Under the pieces are notes generated by a model. The model was not told where the DNA came from. It saw only the letters and a program-made list of their open reading frames with translations, and made no database searches. A stretch of 43,661 nucleotides of DNA from an uncultured Candidatus Berkelbacteria bacterium (GTDB lineage: Bacteria; Patescibacteriota; UBA1384; CAJBMM01), in assembly GCA_903954185.1 (NCBI GenBank), contig CAJBMM010000029.1, forward strand, positions 1 to 43,661. Reading direction: 5' to 3'. Positions 7,920-17,446 of this stretch are shown here, piece by piece (within the stretch, counting starts at the first letter, position 1; each line of letters begins with the position of its first letter). Made by a program: the position numbers and the translations under genes.

Positions 7920-9166
7920 AATCATATAAAGTTTTGTTAATTGGAATTTTGATTAGCGCAACAATTTTTACAGCTGCCTTTGCGCTTTATGCCTTTATAT
8001 TAAAATCGCCAACAGTTATTGTGCAATCTAGCCCAGAAAGCGCAACTGTACTTATAAATAAAATTGAACAACCCAGCCATCGTTTAACTTTAAAGCCAGG
8101 AAGTTATGACTTAACTGTCTCTTTTACAGGCTACGTTACTTATCAAGGCTCAATTACACTAAAACGCGGGCAAAAATTAGTCTTGCCCATCTTGCTAAAG
8201 CAAGTACCAACAGCCACACTTTTAACCACAAATTTAAATACAGTACCACAATTTTTTGATGCCACACACGATGTCTATTTTATGGGCACAAATAACACCA
8301 CACTTTATCGCACGCGCAATTTAGTAGGAGAAGCAGGCGTTAAAGTAGAAGCAATGACCTCTAACACGCTATTGGGAGCCGAAAAGGTGGCGGTAAGGCC
8401 TGATGGCGAAGTTGCGCTAATAAAAATGTCCGACGGCATATATTTATACGACTTTAAACGATACGATTTCTTAAATCAATCTAAAACCTTGTGGGGCACC
8501 AATATTGATGATTTTGCTTGGTCGCCAAATAATTTACAAGTTGCCTATACCTATTACGGCGCAAACGGAGAGCAATCATTAATGCTTTCTGATATTCAAA
8601 ATAATAATCAAAGAAGAGAAATAGATTTAACCAAAGATAAAATTGACCACCCTTCTATAGCATGGTCTGATGATTCTAGGCATCTACTACTAGTTGCCAA
8701 AAGCACACAAACCAAAACAAATTATATTTATACTTACGATTTGTTTATTAAAAAGTTTGCCCAGCTAACTGAAGTAGGCGAGGTTGAAGGAGCAAAGTGG
8801 AGCCCAGACGGGGAATATATCGCCTACGTTGCCCCGGGACGAGATAGCGCAGGCTCAACAACCAATATAGCTTGGATTGCTAAATCTGACGGTAGTGGAG
8901 TAACTCCGCTCAACGTGGCGGTATCTAGCATTAGCAAATTATGTTGGGAGAATAATAGTACGGGCGTGATAGTAGCTTCTAACAATACCGACGGTAGTAT
9001 TAAATTGCAAAGTGTCGATTTGTCTGCAAACATTACGCCATACCAATACGCTCCACCGACCAAGTTTAATCCAGATAATATAATGTCTATCCCTAAAGAT
9101 AGCCGCTTACTTTTTACTAATGATGGCCAATTAATGTCATTGGGGCTAATTACCAGCAAATACTAG
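7916..9166 (+). CDS. PEGA-domain, beta-propeller exported protein
   Basis: A 416-residue protein with an N-terminal hydrophobic helix (about 5-27) that anchors or exports it. Residues about 35-100 form a PEGA domain, the surface-layer-associated fold, with the repeated pattern VQSSPESATVLINK...LKPGSYDLTVSFTGYVTYQG. The rest looks like a TolB/WD40-type propeller: repeated blades such as IDDFAWSPNNLQVAYTYY, HPSIAWSDDSRHLLLV and VEGAKWSPDGEYIAYVAP. The start overlaps the amidase stop, so co-translation is likely. Propellers of this type usually bind proteins or glycans, so a structural or wall-binding role at the secretion apparatus is inferred. No catalytic motif is evident. Confidence 0.8.
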   Translation: MKSYKVLLIGILISATIFTAAFALYAFILKSPTVIVQSSPESATVLINKIEQPSHRLTLKPGSYDLTVSFTGYVTYQGSITLKRGQKLVLPILLKQVPTATLLTTNLNTVPQFFDATHDVYFMGTNNTTLYRTRNLVGEAGVKVEAMTSNTLLGAEKVAVRPDGEVALIKMSDGIYLYDFKRYDFLNQSKTLWGTNIDDFAWSPNNLQVAYTYYGANGEQSLMLSDIQNNNQRREIDLTKDKIDHPSIAWSDDSRHLLLVAKSTQTKTNYIYTYDLFIKKFAQLTEVGEVEGAKWSPDGEYIAYVAPGRDSAGSTTNIAWIAKSDGSGVTPLNVAVSSISKLCWENNSTGVIVASNNTDGSIKLQSVDLSANITPYQYAPPTKFNPDNIMSIPKDSRLLFTNDGQLMSLGLITSKY

Positions 9167-9177
9167 TATAAATGGAA

Positions 9178-9203
9178 AATGCAGAGTGCAGAATGCAGAA
9201 TGA
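9178..9203. repeat. Short reiterated word (GCAGAAT)n
   Basis: Three copies of a GCAGAGT/GCAGAAT word just before composite repeat 3; the same word occurs at 41235-41268. Confidence 0.65.
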
Positions 9204-9220
9204 ATTCGATTAAGTTAATA

Positions 9221-9275
9221 GTGACAATGTCGCGTTGTCATCCTCGACCAGCCTATTCGAGGATCCAAGAAAGAA
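9221..9275 (+). repeat. Composite palindromic repeat, copy 3 (short-loop form)
   Basis: GACAATG-TCG-CGTTGTC hairpin followed by TCCTCGA-CCAGCCTAT-TCGAGGA with a 9-base loop instead of the long loop. It ends about 17 bases before the next start codon, so it lies in the 5' untranslated region of that gene if the two are co-transcribed. Confidence 0.8.
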
Positions 9276-9292
9276 TAGCTGAAAGCTAACAA

Positions 9293-10624
9293 ATGCCCGA
9301 AATCCAACCGCCACAATCAGACCCACGCTTCCCTCAAGAAATTCCTGAGGTAGATTTTGATGGTGCAAAGACTGACATAGATTCTGTAAACGACGAGACA
9401 CAACACTTACCCGATATGGTCGACGCAATTCAACAATCTCAAGTTAAGCCTTCCGGAATTCAAAAGTCACCATCATTACCATCCGACCAGCCCGCTGTAC
9501 CCACACCACCCACTCGGACGAATAGATTCTTCGATTCATTTAATAAGTTTATCCAACCGAATAACACGGCAAGGCTAAATGCTTCTAGAGCCAAAGATAC
9601 TTCAATAATTAATAAATCTACTAAAAACGCAGGTAATGCCGCTAAAACAGTTGAAAATAAAGTCAAAACAGCTGTTAAAAATGAGGCTAGACAGCTGGTT
9701 GGAAATGCGGTTAAAACAGGCGCTAAAACAGCCGCATCTTGGGTTAGCAAAACAGTCCTCGCCGCTACCTCTGAAGTATGGCTACCAATTCTTATTATCG
9801 TTTTGATAATTGTCGGAGGAGGTATTGCTATAGCAGCAGCGGTTGCTATTGGTCAAAATGCTGGCTCTAGTACCCACCAAACAAGCGCGGCAGAAACGCA
9901 AAGCTTAACCCTAGCCAATGCTGGAAATTTAATCGCTAGACGCTCGTTAGATAACAACGACAAGACAGAACTCAGCGCTTTATTGACCACTGTTAAACAG
10001 TTAGCCACAAATAACCCTCCTAAAGGCCGCCCCAAACCGGACACTGAAGCAATTGCTTTAATCGACGATATAGCTTCTAAATTGGCAACCTATTCAAGTG
10101 CAGACACTAACGTTGATAAAAAATCGATCGACAGTATTTCTAATAATGTCTTAAAACTCGCCTCATTAGGTTACGACGAAGCAGTGGCTAGCGCAATTGG
10201 TCTTAAAATTGCCACAAAAGCCCGTTATTTTATTACTGATCCTGCAGGGATTCAGGAATTTAACACTTGCGACCAGTCAGACAAAACTGCCTGCAACGCA
10301 TTTGTGATAAAAGTTATGCGAAAAACTGGTATTGATATGGGGTACTCGGGCTCGGCTATAGATCAGTATAAGTACACCAAAAGCCGCCCAGAGTGCTATG
10401 AAACGTTTACCGCCACGGCCCCTACGCAATTTGCACAAGGCGATATCGTCTTTCGCACCAGATTAATGAGTGGCCACGGTCATGTAGGTATTTATGTTGG
10501 AGGCGGTAATTTTGCCGTCGCCTCATTGGGATCATACACACCACAAATTAAATCTTTAAAATCTATGGACAGAGATATGAATCAGGTAGCAAGATTAAAG
10601 GTTGACGTATGCCCCGCAAAATAA
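9293..10624 (+). CDS. Membrane-anchored NlpC/P60-like (CHAP-like) cysteine peptidase
   Basis: A 443-residue protein: Pro-rich cytoplasmic N-terminus (1-80), an Ala/Lys-rich helical region (about 85-155), one transmembrane helix near 163-185 (LPILIIVLIIVGGGIAIAAAV), a helical linker, and a C-terminal peptidase-like domain from about 320. That domain has the expected nucleophile (TACNAFVIKVMRKTG, Cys), the mid-domain AQGDIVF strand and the histidine motif GHGHVGIYVGGG, as in NlpC/P60 or CHAP wall hydrolases. It is therefore a second predicted wall-cutting enzyme of the cluster, with a fold different from the amidase. The gene overlaps the start of the giant gene by 16 bases. The start ATG 9293 has only a weak site (GAAAG). 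Confidence 0.8.
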   Translation: MPEIQPPQSDPRFPQEIPEVDFDGAKTDIDSVNDETQHLPDMVDAIQQSQVKPSGIQKSPSLPSDQPAVPTPPTRTNRFFDSFNKFIQPNNTARLNASRAKDTSIINKSTKNAGNAAKTVENKVKTAVKNEARQLVGNAVKTGAKTAASWVSKTVLAATSEVWLPILIIVLIIVGGGIAIAAAVAIGQNAGSSTHQTSAAETQSLTLANAGNLIARRSLDNNDKTELSALLTTVKQLATNNPPKGRPKPDTEAIALIDDIASKLATYSSADTNVDKKSIDSISNNVLKLASLGYDEAVASAIGLKIATKARYFITDPAGIQEFNTCDQSDKTACNAFVIKVMRKTGIDMGYSGSAIDQYKYTKSRPECYETFTATAPTQFAQGDIVFRTRLMSGHGHVGIYVGGGNFAVASLGSYTPQIKSLKSMDRDMNQVARLKVDVCPAK

Positions 10625-13600
10625 TTATTGTATTGCTAATTTCGATTTTACTATCACCATACTTAAACGTGGGCAATGTTAAAGCCGTCGACGCTCCGCC
10701 AGCTGACGATTCGGCAACGAGCACTGTTACCGCTGACGACGGTAATGGAGAAGAAGACCCGAATGCAACCATGTGGGTAGGATCATTAAGCTCCGATAAG
10801 GAAATTCCGACAATTTCTTCTATAACCGAGCTTATATTAAATATGCAATCACGCCGAATTGGAGGCGAGCGCAAAGAACAAACTCTACCTAGAATTGGCA
10901 TGTCTCAATGCGATCAAAGCCTAGTTACAGCTGGTAAAATTGATGAAAGAGTGCTTGAATCTCTAAATTATTTAGTCAGACCAGTGCAACAAGGCGGCGC
11001 GGGCATGACATATTTGCACGTCACATTTAGCAAAGAGTGCGAAGAAGAAGTGCCCGAATTGCTAAACGGGGCATACCCAGTCATTTTTGATGGAGAAACA
11101 GAAGATCCTAACAACCCCGGATATGCATTACAAAATAGCCAGGAAAACGCACCTGTTACCCCAGGGTCAACTAACACTCCTTCATCGTCTCTATTGAATA
11201 GCGATACAATCAAATCGGTGGTTAATGCATATAGCACGCAAAAGTATAAAGGATTCTCCGAGCTCTCAAAAATTATATCCCCATTGGCAAGTGCTGCTAC
11301 ATTAAAGAATACCGATGTTGAGCCAGATGGAGTAGATAATGTCCATAAGCAAGGCCAGGCCGTAGATATAATGGCCGCAGGATTGTTGATGTGTGTCACC
11401 AAATCAGGTGGATTAAAAAACATCCCAGTAGGTATAGGTAGCGGTGCTGGCTCTAAAAGCACCAGACAAGATCCTCGCCCAATTAAAGTATCGTGGCAAA
11501 CAGATAAGGGCGTTTCTAATGTTAACACGCCATACGGACAGACCTTCGATCAAATGGCAAGTACCATGGGGCTTGATCAATTCTTAGAAGGGTTTGCTGC
11601 ACAAGACGGAACATTTAGAGCTCAAGCTTTGCAAGCAGCTTTTGCACAAATGGGCTTTTCTCTAATTGCCAATCAACTAGGTATAAAAGCAGGTACTTTT
11701 GACCCTGCTACAGCATCATTAAATTATCAAACCATGGGCTATGCAATGTTAGCTGACTTGATGGATTTACCAGACATGTCAGTATTTGATCCTTTTGCAA
11801 ATGATGGAATTTCACAACCAAACCCGCTTCAAACCAGAAGAGACAATGTCGATACTTTATTAAAAACAACACTTTTACGCACAGTTGAGAAAGATCTTAG
11901 CTTGCCCGCCGGCAGCCTAGATGGCGATACGGTAGAAGACGTGATGACCAACGCTGGTAAACGTCGCTTAGAAAAAGACCTTGGGCTAGCGGCTCGGAGT
12001 TTAAACGGATCATTAGAAGACCCGTCGGCTATCTTGCAATCTATTGGGCAAGCTAAAATGGAATCTTCGTTCCATCTACCCATTGGCGCCACCAATGCCT
12101 CTAAAGTTAACAATTCTGGAATTATTAGCGGGATAATAGAAAATACAACTAATTTACTAAAACTTACGTCGGATCAAAAATCGTATGCCGAAAATGTTGT
12201 CCGCGCTTCTTTCAGCTTGCCAAGCAGTGTATCTTTGGCAGATTTAACAAATTCTAATAGCGGTTTCTGGAAAGATGGAAGCAAAAGTCAAACTGTGACA
12301 GACAGACTAAAAGCATACGACAAACAACTATACCCTAAAGATAACACCCCAGATCTTACGTCACCTGGCGCCATAGCTGTTATTGACGATATTCGCAAAG
12401 GTAGTTTTGATGACCTAACTTTTAGAGTCATTACTAATCGCATGTCTTTGACAGATTACCAAAAAGTGATTGGACTTGGCGCATTACTCAATCAATACGG
12501 TATCTACAGCTCCACCTCTGGCTCTTCAAATCGAAATGTCACCACCAATGGTAGAGCTGTCGATTTTCCGCCAGACGAAGCGGGGTATGGCCTAACAGGC
12601 GGTAAACTAGTAGATATAGATCAAAAATCTACCATCTCACAACTTCGCAAAAAATATAACGATCCCCTTGCTGAAATTATAACTATTACAACCAGTCAAA
12701 CTTATGATGGAAGAGCCAATACAACAATCAAGAAAGGCTATATAAACGCCAAAAAGGTGTCTATCCGCAGCACAGAATCTACCGACAGTTTGCGCTCGTT
12801 TTATAACGATCCTAATGCCATAATCGTCACACAAAAAAACAATTTTATTACAAATTTAATAGCAGGAGATAAAAACTACTGGGTTGCACTTGGGGTTAAC
12901 GTCCTTGCTTCCTCTCTGCAAATGAACCCTGACGAACGTTTAAAAATTACACAAAATACCGACAACGTCCTTGGGCAATCTGGCTTTAATGTACCGCTAG
13001 AAACCAGAACTGGCATGGTAGCAGATGCTATTGCAGGCAAACGATCATTTGGCTTCTCTGCAGCCAGTGCTAACTTTAGCATGAGCCTAAGCCCCAGCGA
13101 CTTTCTCAATTTGATCGGCTCTGGGCTAGCCAAAGACAGATCTGACGCTAAGGCAAAGAGCCTAGCCGACCAAAGAGCTGACGCAGTCATAAATATTGCA
13201 AAGCAACGTTTTGGATACAGCTTCGACAGCATGGCTGGCAAAGCGGTGGGCGATAGAGAGCTAGTTAACGTTCTATACGCATATGATCAAAAACGAGAGG
13301 CATCACACGATGCGATAGAAGTATTTACCGTAACCGACCATTCGCAGACGGCCTTCCAATTATCTAATAGAGTCATCGCACTTAAATCTTTTGAAATGAC
13401 AGATAGAGAAGGAGCTCCGTTAGTTGCCCCACAAACAAAAGTCAGCAATGATGGCTACACTGTTTTGGTCCCAGCCGATTCGTTTAAGAACACTCTTGGC
13501 AACATTACGGTTAAAATTACGTACTCTACTTACGCAAAAAAAGCAGGTCAAGCATCGCAAATATCGCCCGATCTTTTCCAATCACTCTTTAATAACCCAA

Positions 13601-16600
13601 GTGCATTATCTGGAATTGCCTTGCAATTAGGCGCAGCTAAAATGAGCTTGGCATTTAACTTACCAACTAACGCTTTGGGGCTTGCAGCACAATTATTAGA
13701 TCCAAAGGCCTCTGGCACTACTGGTCTTGGACAGTCTGCTTTAGAACAAACTGGCGGATTGATCCTTGGATCACTTTCGGGTGGAACAATCGGAGATTTA
13801 ATCAGCTCAGGAAAAATTACCCGAGATCAATTAAATAGGATGTTCTTGTTAGAAGCGGGATGGTACGAAAAAATTGAACAAAATGACACTAACTTTATCG
13901 AAACATATCGAACCGCACTATATGTTACTGACCAATATTATAAAATTGAATTAGGATCAACACTAGAATTATTACTAGGTAGAATTACCTTAGATCAGTA
14001 TAAAAAACTTGTTGGGCAAGCGTCATTGCGTTATAACATGGGCGGTGTATTGGCTGGCACGTTCGATTTACATATCGCTGGATATCGTCTTAATGCTCAA
14101 GACTTTTACGATATTCTTAACGGTGAATGGTATATGACCGGTGAACGCATTGGTGCAAGGCTTCAAGAAAAAAACCATAATTTACCTATTGGTTCGTTAG
14201 CTTTATCTCTAATAAATGGGAAAACGGGTGCAAGCCTCCAAATGCTGGCTACCAATGCCATCGCAACTGCTTTCCATCTTAACTCTCTTAATATTACCGA
14301 TATGACCTCTATAACCCAGATTAAATATGCAATTGGGCAATCTACCATAGAACAGGCTCTCGGTTTTGGTAATCAAACATTTATTGATGGAAATGCACTA
14401 GATGTGGCAGAGCGTGTTGGCGCAGAAAATTTTGCAAATGCTTTTGGTATTACCTTGCCTCAATATGTGTTTGACCAGCTAAACCAAGTGAAATATTCGT
14501 ATCATCAAAGCATGGCGATAAATGATCGCAACAAAATAATTCTCGCCTATTTAAATACAATTCTCGCTAATGGTTTGGGCGTAGCAACCGAACAAGTTTA
14601 CGACGCTAATACAAAAGCTAGGTTTGAAGCGATAGATTATTCACTTGGCATCGAAAAAGGCTCCACGCTTAAATTTATGACCTTGCAAATTAACAGCAGC
14701 GACTATATTAAACTCACTGGCCAAAAAGCTGTTGACGATGGCATAAATTCACAATTAGCCAGTTTGCTTGGCGTACCCGATAGCTATGTTTTTGAAGGCA
14801 AAAAGATTGTTGATGCAATAAAGAGCAATGATTTTACCAAATTAAAAACCGTCGCCGAAGAATGGGGTGGTAAATATTTTGATGCCCAAATTGGTTGGAC
14901 AGACGGAACATTCAAAAACGTACTCGAAAATGTAAATAATACCGCTGTTATTAAGGCAATTATTACTAACGAGGGCTCTAAAATACTAGCCAAAATGACC
15001 AATTTGCCAGAAGACGCCTACAAAGGTTTATTCAGTGGAAATTTAGTGGCATTCGAAGCCAACATGATTGCTTCGCAAGTTAATATTGCGGGTTATACTG
15101 CCGATGATGCCGCGCAACTATTTAACGGCCACTTTACCGCAGGTATGAACTTAATTGGCACCGCTTTAATGTCTAATACCGAAGATATGAAAAAAGCGGG
15201 TATTACTTATAACGAGCTAAGAAATTCTTTATATATCGACCCTACTTCGCTAAGGAGTTCGATTATAGATACATATCTTAAAAGTAATCCTGGAATAAGC
15301 AGGGAAATGATCGAAAACGACCAAGAGTTTGCCTGGATATTTGACGCTGACAAACAAAACTTTAGTGGCAAATCTTGGGCAGAATCAACTAAACAATCTG
15401 TGCAAAAAGAAGCCCGTCAAACTGTTACTTATAAATATCTAGATTTTCAAGCTAAATCACTATTACCCTCAGAATATGCAAAATACATTCAACCAGGATT
15501 TGCCAGAGCGATGGTTGGTGGCAGTTATTCTTATATAGATATTATAACCGGTAAAACCATTTCTTTGTCTGGCGACGAAGCAAGATGGCGATATGCTAAA
15601 GACTTTTTTACCAGCTATGCAGTAGATAACATTCCAATTCTTAAAGAACTTGGCGTATCAGCTAATACTTTAACCATTCTTTCCGATTATGCTCTTGCAC
15701 ACAAAGGTGATGAAAAATGGCTAGAAAGCGCCCTTATGGCCAACAATGGGCAAGGCTTTGCCGATTTGGGACGTAATTTAGATAAACTTACTAAGAGCGT
15801 TTTTGGCTTAGATTTTGCCCCCGGAACTGGCGCCGCTTTAATAACATATTCATTTGATGGCAATGTCTCTGCCCTTGGCAATAATTTATGGAGCTCTTGG
15901 CAAGGCAAAGTATTTAATTGGGCAGATAGCGCGCTAGGCTTTAAATCTGGTACAACCAGCGTCATTTATCAGGGCATTACAGCCTATCAATCGGCCTTAT
16001 CAGCCTATCAAGAAGCAAGTTTTGCCGCTACCAACCTAGTTATGGAAGCTGCTGCTACGGGCGATTTAGCCACATTTGATTCTGCCATGAATCAAGCAGG
16101 TAGCGATATGTCATCGGCGTCTAGGCAATTCAAAACCCAAACAGCGATGATTATTGCCTCTGTTGCCAACATAGTATTCCAAAAGCAAATTGGCCAAATA
16201 GAAACAGCACTTGGCCTTGCCCCCGGAACGCTTATTTACTTGGTACAATATTTAATTAGCCCAGACCCTATTACTCTTGGATTATTTATCTTCTTTAACT
16301 TCTTCTGGGGTGGATCTTCTACCAGATGCGCCATAGATAGGTACCCAGATGGCGATCCATTTAACATGACGAATATAATTCAAAGCCAAGCATCTTTGAT
16401 GCAAAACCTTATCAATTCCGCAGGTTCATCTATTAGCTTAGATGCCGCCGATACCGCCAATGCCACAAATGCAATTGATAAAAAGCTTTTGCCACCGAAA
16501 CCGTTTAAGGGTGATACAAATGACGATTATCGTGCAGGCATCAAAGCAGGTGCCCAATATGAAGTACGTCGCACTATCGGCTCACTCTTAATTATGGGCA

Positions 16601-16806
16601 TTAAAAATACTGCAAGCAGTGGCAAACCATGCCAACCTGGCTCACTCATACCTTGCCAAATTGGAACGCTGAGTGAAGAAGATATAAATATGTTTGAACC
16701 AATTTCTGCCCGCACCGATTTATACGGACCGTTAAGTGCCAGACCAGAAAAGATAGGCCCCGGATGGTTTGAAAAGACCGTGGATAGAGTGCATCTTGGG
16801 TTTTAA
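10609..16806 (+). CDS. Giant exported repeat protein (2065 residues), function unknown
   Basis: Starts at ATG 10609 inside the end of the NlpC-like gene, after AAAGG. Residues 1-26 (MPRKIIIVLLISILLSPYLN, then AVDA) form a signal peptide; the mature protein is extracytoplasmic. I recognise no full domain. Degenerate helical repeats run through it around an LGL-x-x-G-T/S-L core: IANQLGIKAGTF, VEKDLSLPAGSL, LEKDLGLAARSL, MESSFHLPIGAT, MSLAFNLPTNAL, IEQALGFGNQTF, KSVFGLDFAPGT, IETALGLAPGTL. An HKQGQAVDI motif near 246 and NGRAVDF near 650 resemble the zinc/substrate motif of M15 peptidases. A hydrophobic stretch near 1890-1903 (LGLFIFFNFFWGG) may be a membrane segment. Position after two wall hydrolases suggests the secreted or surface component of the T4SS, perhaps for cell-cell contact; that is inference. 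Confidence 0.85.
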   Translation: MPRKIIIVLLISILLSPYLNVGNVKAVDAPPADDSATSTVTADDGNGEEDPNATMWVGSLSSDKEIPTISSITELILNMQSRRIGGERKEQTLPRIGMSQCDQSLVTAGKIDERVLESLNYLVRPVQQGGAGMTYLHVTFSKECEEEVPELLNGAYPVIFDGETEDPNNPGYALQNSQENAPVTPGSTNTPSSSLLNSDTIKSVVNAYSTQKYKGFSELSKIISPLASAATLKNTDVEPDGVDNVHKQGQAVDIMAAGLLMCVTKSGGLKNIPVGIGSGAGSKSTRQDPRPIKVSWQTDKGVSNVNTPYGQTFDQMASTMGLDQFLEGFAAQDGTFRAQALQAAFAQMGFSLIANQLGIKAGTFDPATASLNYQTMGYAMLADLMDLPDMSVFDPFANDGISQPNPLQTRRDNVDTLLKTTLLRTVEKDLSLPAGSLDGDTVEDVMTNAGKRRLEKDLGLAARSLNGSLEDPSAILQSIGQAKMESSFHLPIGATNASKVNNSGIISGIIENTTNLLKLTSDQKSYAENVVRASFSLPSSVSLADLTNSNSGFWKDGSKSQTVTDRLKAYDKQLYPKDNTPDLTSPGAIAVIDDIRKGSFDDLTFRVITNRMSLTDYQKVIGLGALLNQYGIYSSTSGSSNRNVTTNGRAVDFPPDEAGYGLTGGKLVDIDQKSTISQLRKKYNDPLAEIITITTSQTYDGRANTTIKKGYINAKKVSIRSTESTDSLRSFYNDPNAIIVTQKNNFITNLIAGDKNYWVALGVNVLASSLQMNPDERLKITQNTDNVLGQSGFNVPLETRTGMVADAIAGKRSFGFSAASANFSMSLSPSDFLNLIGSGLAKDRSDAKAKSLADQRADAVINIAKQRFGYSFDSMAGKAVGDRELVNVLYAYDQKREASHDAIEVFTVTDHSQTAFQLSNRVIALKSFEMTDREGAPLVAPQTKVSNDGYTVLVPADSFKNTLGNITVKITYSTYAKKAGQASQISPDLFQSLFNNPSALSGIALQLGAAKMSLAFNLPTNALGLAAQLLDPKASGTTGLGQSALEQTGGLILGSLSGGTIGDLISSGKITRDQLNRMFLLEAGWYEKIEQNDTNFIETYRTALYVTDQYYKIELGSTLELLLGRITLDQYKKLVGQASLRYNMGGVLAGTFDLHIAGYRLNAQDFYDILNGEWYMTGERIGARLQEKNHNLPIGSLALSLINGKTGASLQMLATNAIATAFHLNSLNITDMTSITQIKYAIGQSTIEQALGFGNQTFIDGNALDVAERVGAENFANAFGITLPQYVFDQLNQVKYSYHQSMAINDRNKIILAYLNTILANGLGVATEQVYDANTKARFEAIDYSLGIEKGSTLKFMTLQINSSDYIKLTGQKAVDDGINSQLASLLGVPDSYVFEGKKIVDAIKSNDFTKLKTVAEEWGGKYFDAQIGWTDGTFKNVLENVNNTAVIKAIITNEGSKILAKMTNLPEDAYKGLFSGNLVAFEANMIASQVNIAGYTADDAAQLFNGHFTAGMNLIGTALMSNTEDMKKAGITYNELRNSLYIDPTSLRSSIIDTYLKSNPGISREMIENDQEFAWIFDADKQNFSGKSWAESTKQSVQKEARQTVTYKYLDFQAKSLLPSEYAKYIQPGFARAMVGGSYSYIDIITGKTISLSGDEARWRYAKDFFTSYAVDNIPILKELGVSANTLTILSDYALAHKGDEKWLESALMANNGQGFADLGRNLDKLTKSVFGLDFAPGTGAALITYSFDGNVSALGNNLWSSWQGKVFNWADSALGFKSGTTSVIYQGITAYQSALSAYQEASFAATNLVMEAAATGDLATFDSAMNQAGSDMSSASRQFKTQTAMIIASVANIVFQKQIGQIETALGLAPGTLIYLVQYLISPDPITLGLFIFFNFFWGGSSTRCAIDRYPDGDPFNMTNIIQSQASLMQNLINSAGSSISLDAADTANATNAIDKKLLPPKPFKGDTNDDYRAGIKAGAQYEVRRTIGSLLIMGIKNTASSGKPCQPGSLIPCQIGTLSEEDINMFEPISARTDLYGPLSARPEKIGPGWFEKTVDRVHLGF

Positions 16807-16859
16807 GTCAAAAGTCAAAAGACAAAAGTGTTGAATTTTTAATAATAGAAAATTAAAAG

Positions 16860-16960
16860 TGACAACATCTCGTTGTCATCCTCGACGCGAGTATGACGAG
16901 CAATTATTCGAGGATCCACTAAATTATTATGTAGATTCCGGATCAAGAGTCCGGAATGAC
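16860..16960 (+). repeat. Composite palindromic repeat, copy 4
   Basis: Same three-module order as copy 1, ending in ATTCCGGA...TCCGGAAT. It follows the giant gene and a short AAAAGTC word array (16806-16828). The remaining 35 bases to the next gene are GCATTNT-type short words. Confidence 0.85.
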
Positions 16961-16996
16961 AAAATGAATGCCCAATAATTTTGCATTCTGCACTCA

Positions 16997-17287
16997 TCAT
17001 TTTGCATTCTTCTGTTCACTGTTCACTTTAATTATAACCTTATTTATAGGATACGGATTAACTCTTTCGGCTACCCTTTTTTTTATCTGCCAAAGTTCTA
17101 GATGTAGGTTGTTTGCTTGGGCGCTATTAGCCACTACAACGGTTAATATGCCGTTTTTATAACGGTTAGCGATATATTTACCATCGGCAATTAAATTAGC
17201 GTTGTGACAGACTAAGGAGGCAATCGCCTCATCACCTAGTTTATGATCTACCATACGCTTGGCAAGTAAGTTTTTTAATTCATCCAT
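16997..17287 (-). CDS. DciA-like (DUF721) protein
   Basis: About 96 residues, resembling the DUF721/DciA family, the ancestral bacterial loader or activator of the replicative helicase DnaB. It fits the family in size, in the ending strand pattern (GILTVVVANSAQANNLHLELWQIKKRVAER) and in its place beside recF-dnaN-dnaA. An open frame begins at a TTG (17302) and ATG 17293, but those bases are a perfect TATAAT (-10) element, so ATG 17287, exactly six bases after that hexamer, is the likelier start, probably on a leaderless message. It lies downstream of recF on the same strand with a 140-base gap. No catalytic motif is expected in this family. Confidence 0.7.
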   Translation of the reverse strand: MDELKNLLAKRMVDHKLGDEAIASLVCHNANLIADGKYIANRYKNGILTVVVANSAQANNLHLELWQIKKRVAERVNPYPINKVIIKVNSEQKNAK

Positions 17288-17299
17288 GGGCATATTATA
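17288..17299 (-). promoter_or_regulatory. TATAAT -10 element, probable leaderless promoter of the dciA-like gene
   Basis: Read on the minus strand, TATAAT is followed by six bases and then the ATG at 17287, the spacing expected if transcription begins at the start codon. No good -35 is seen 17 bases upstream (TTTCTT). Confidence 0.45.
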
Positions 17300-17359
17300 C
17301 AATGAACAGACAAATGAAGAAATAGAGAATGCAGAATTGTGGATTCATTATTTTATAGG

Positions 17360-17390
17360 TTACTTAAGTTACTTAAGAAACTTAAGATTA
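17360..17390. repeat. CTTAAG-word cluster between recF and dciA
   Basis: Three CTTAAG palindromes 8-10 bases apart (TTACTTAAGTTACTTAAG...). The same cluster appears at 18511-18543, 22100-22131 and 23300-23336, all at gene boundaries near dnaA. Confidence 0.7.
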
Positions 17391-17421
17391 TTTATAATAT
17401 AAAAATATTCCTTAATTTTGA

Positions 17422-17446
17422 GTTTTGCATTTTGCATTTTGCATTC
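17422..17446. repeat. Short reiterated word (GCATTTT)n
   Basis: Three tandem GCATTTT words that run into the last codons of recF. Confidence 0.65.
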
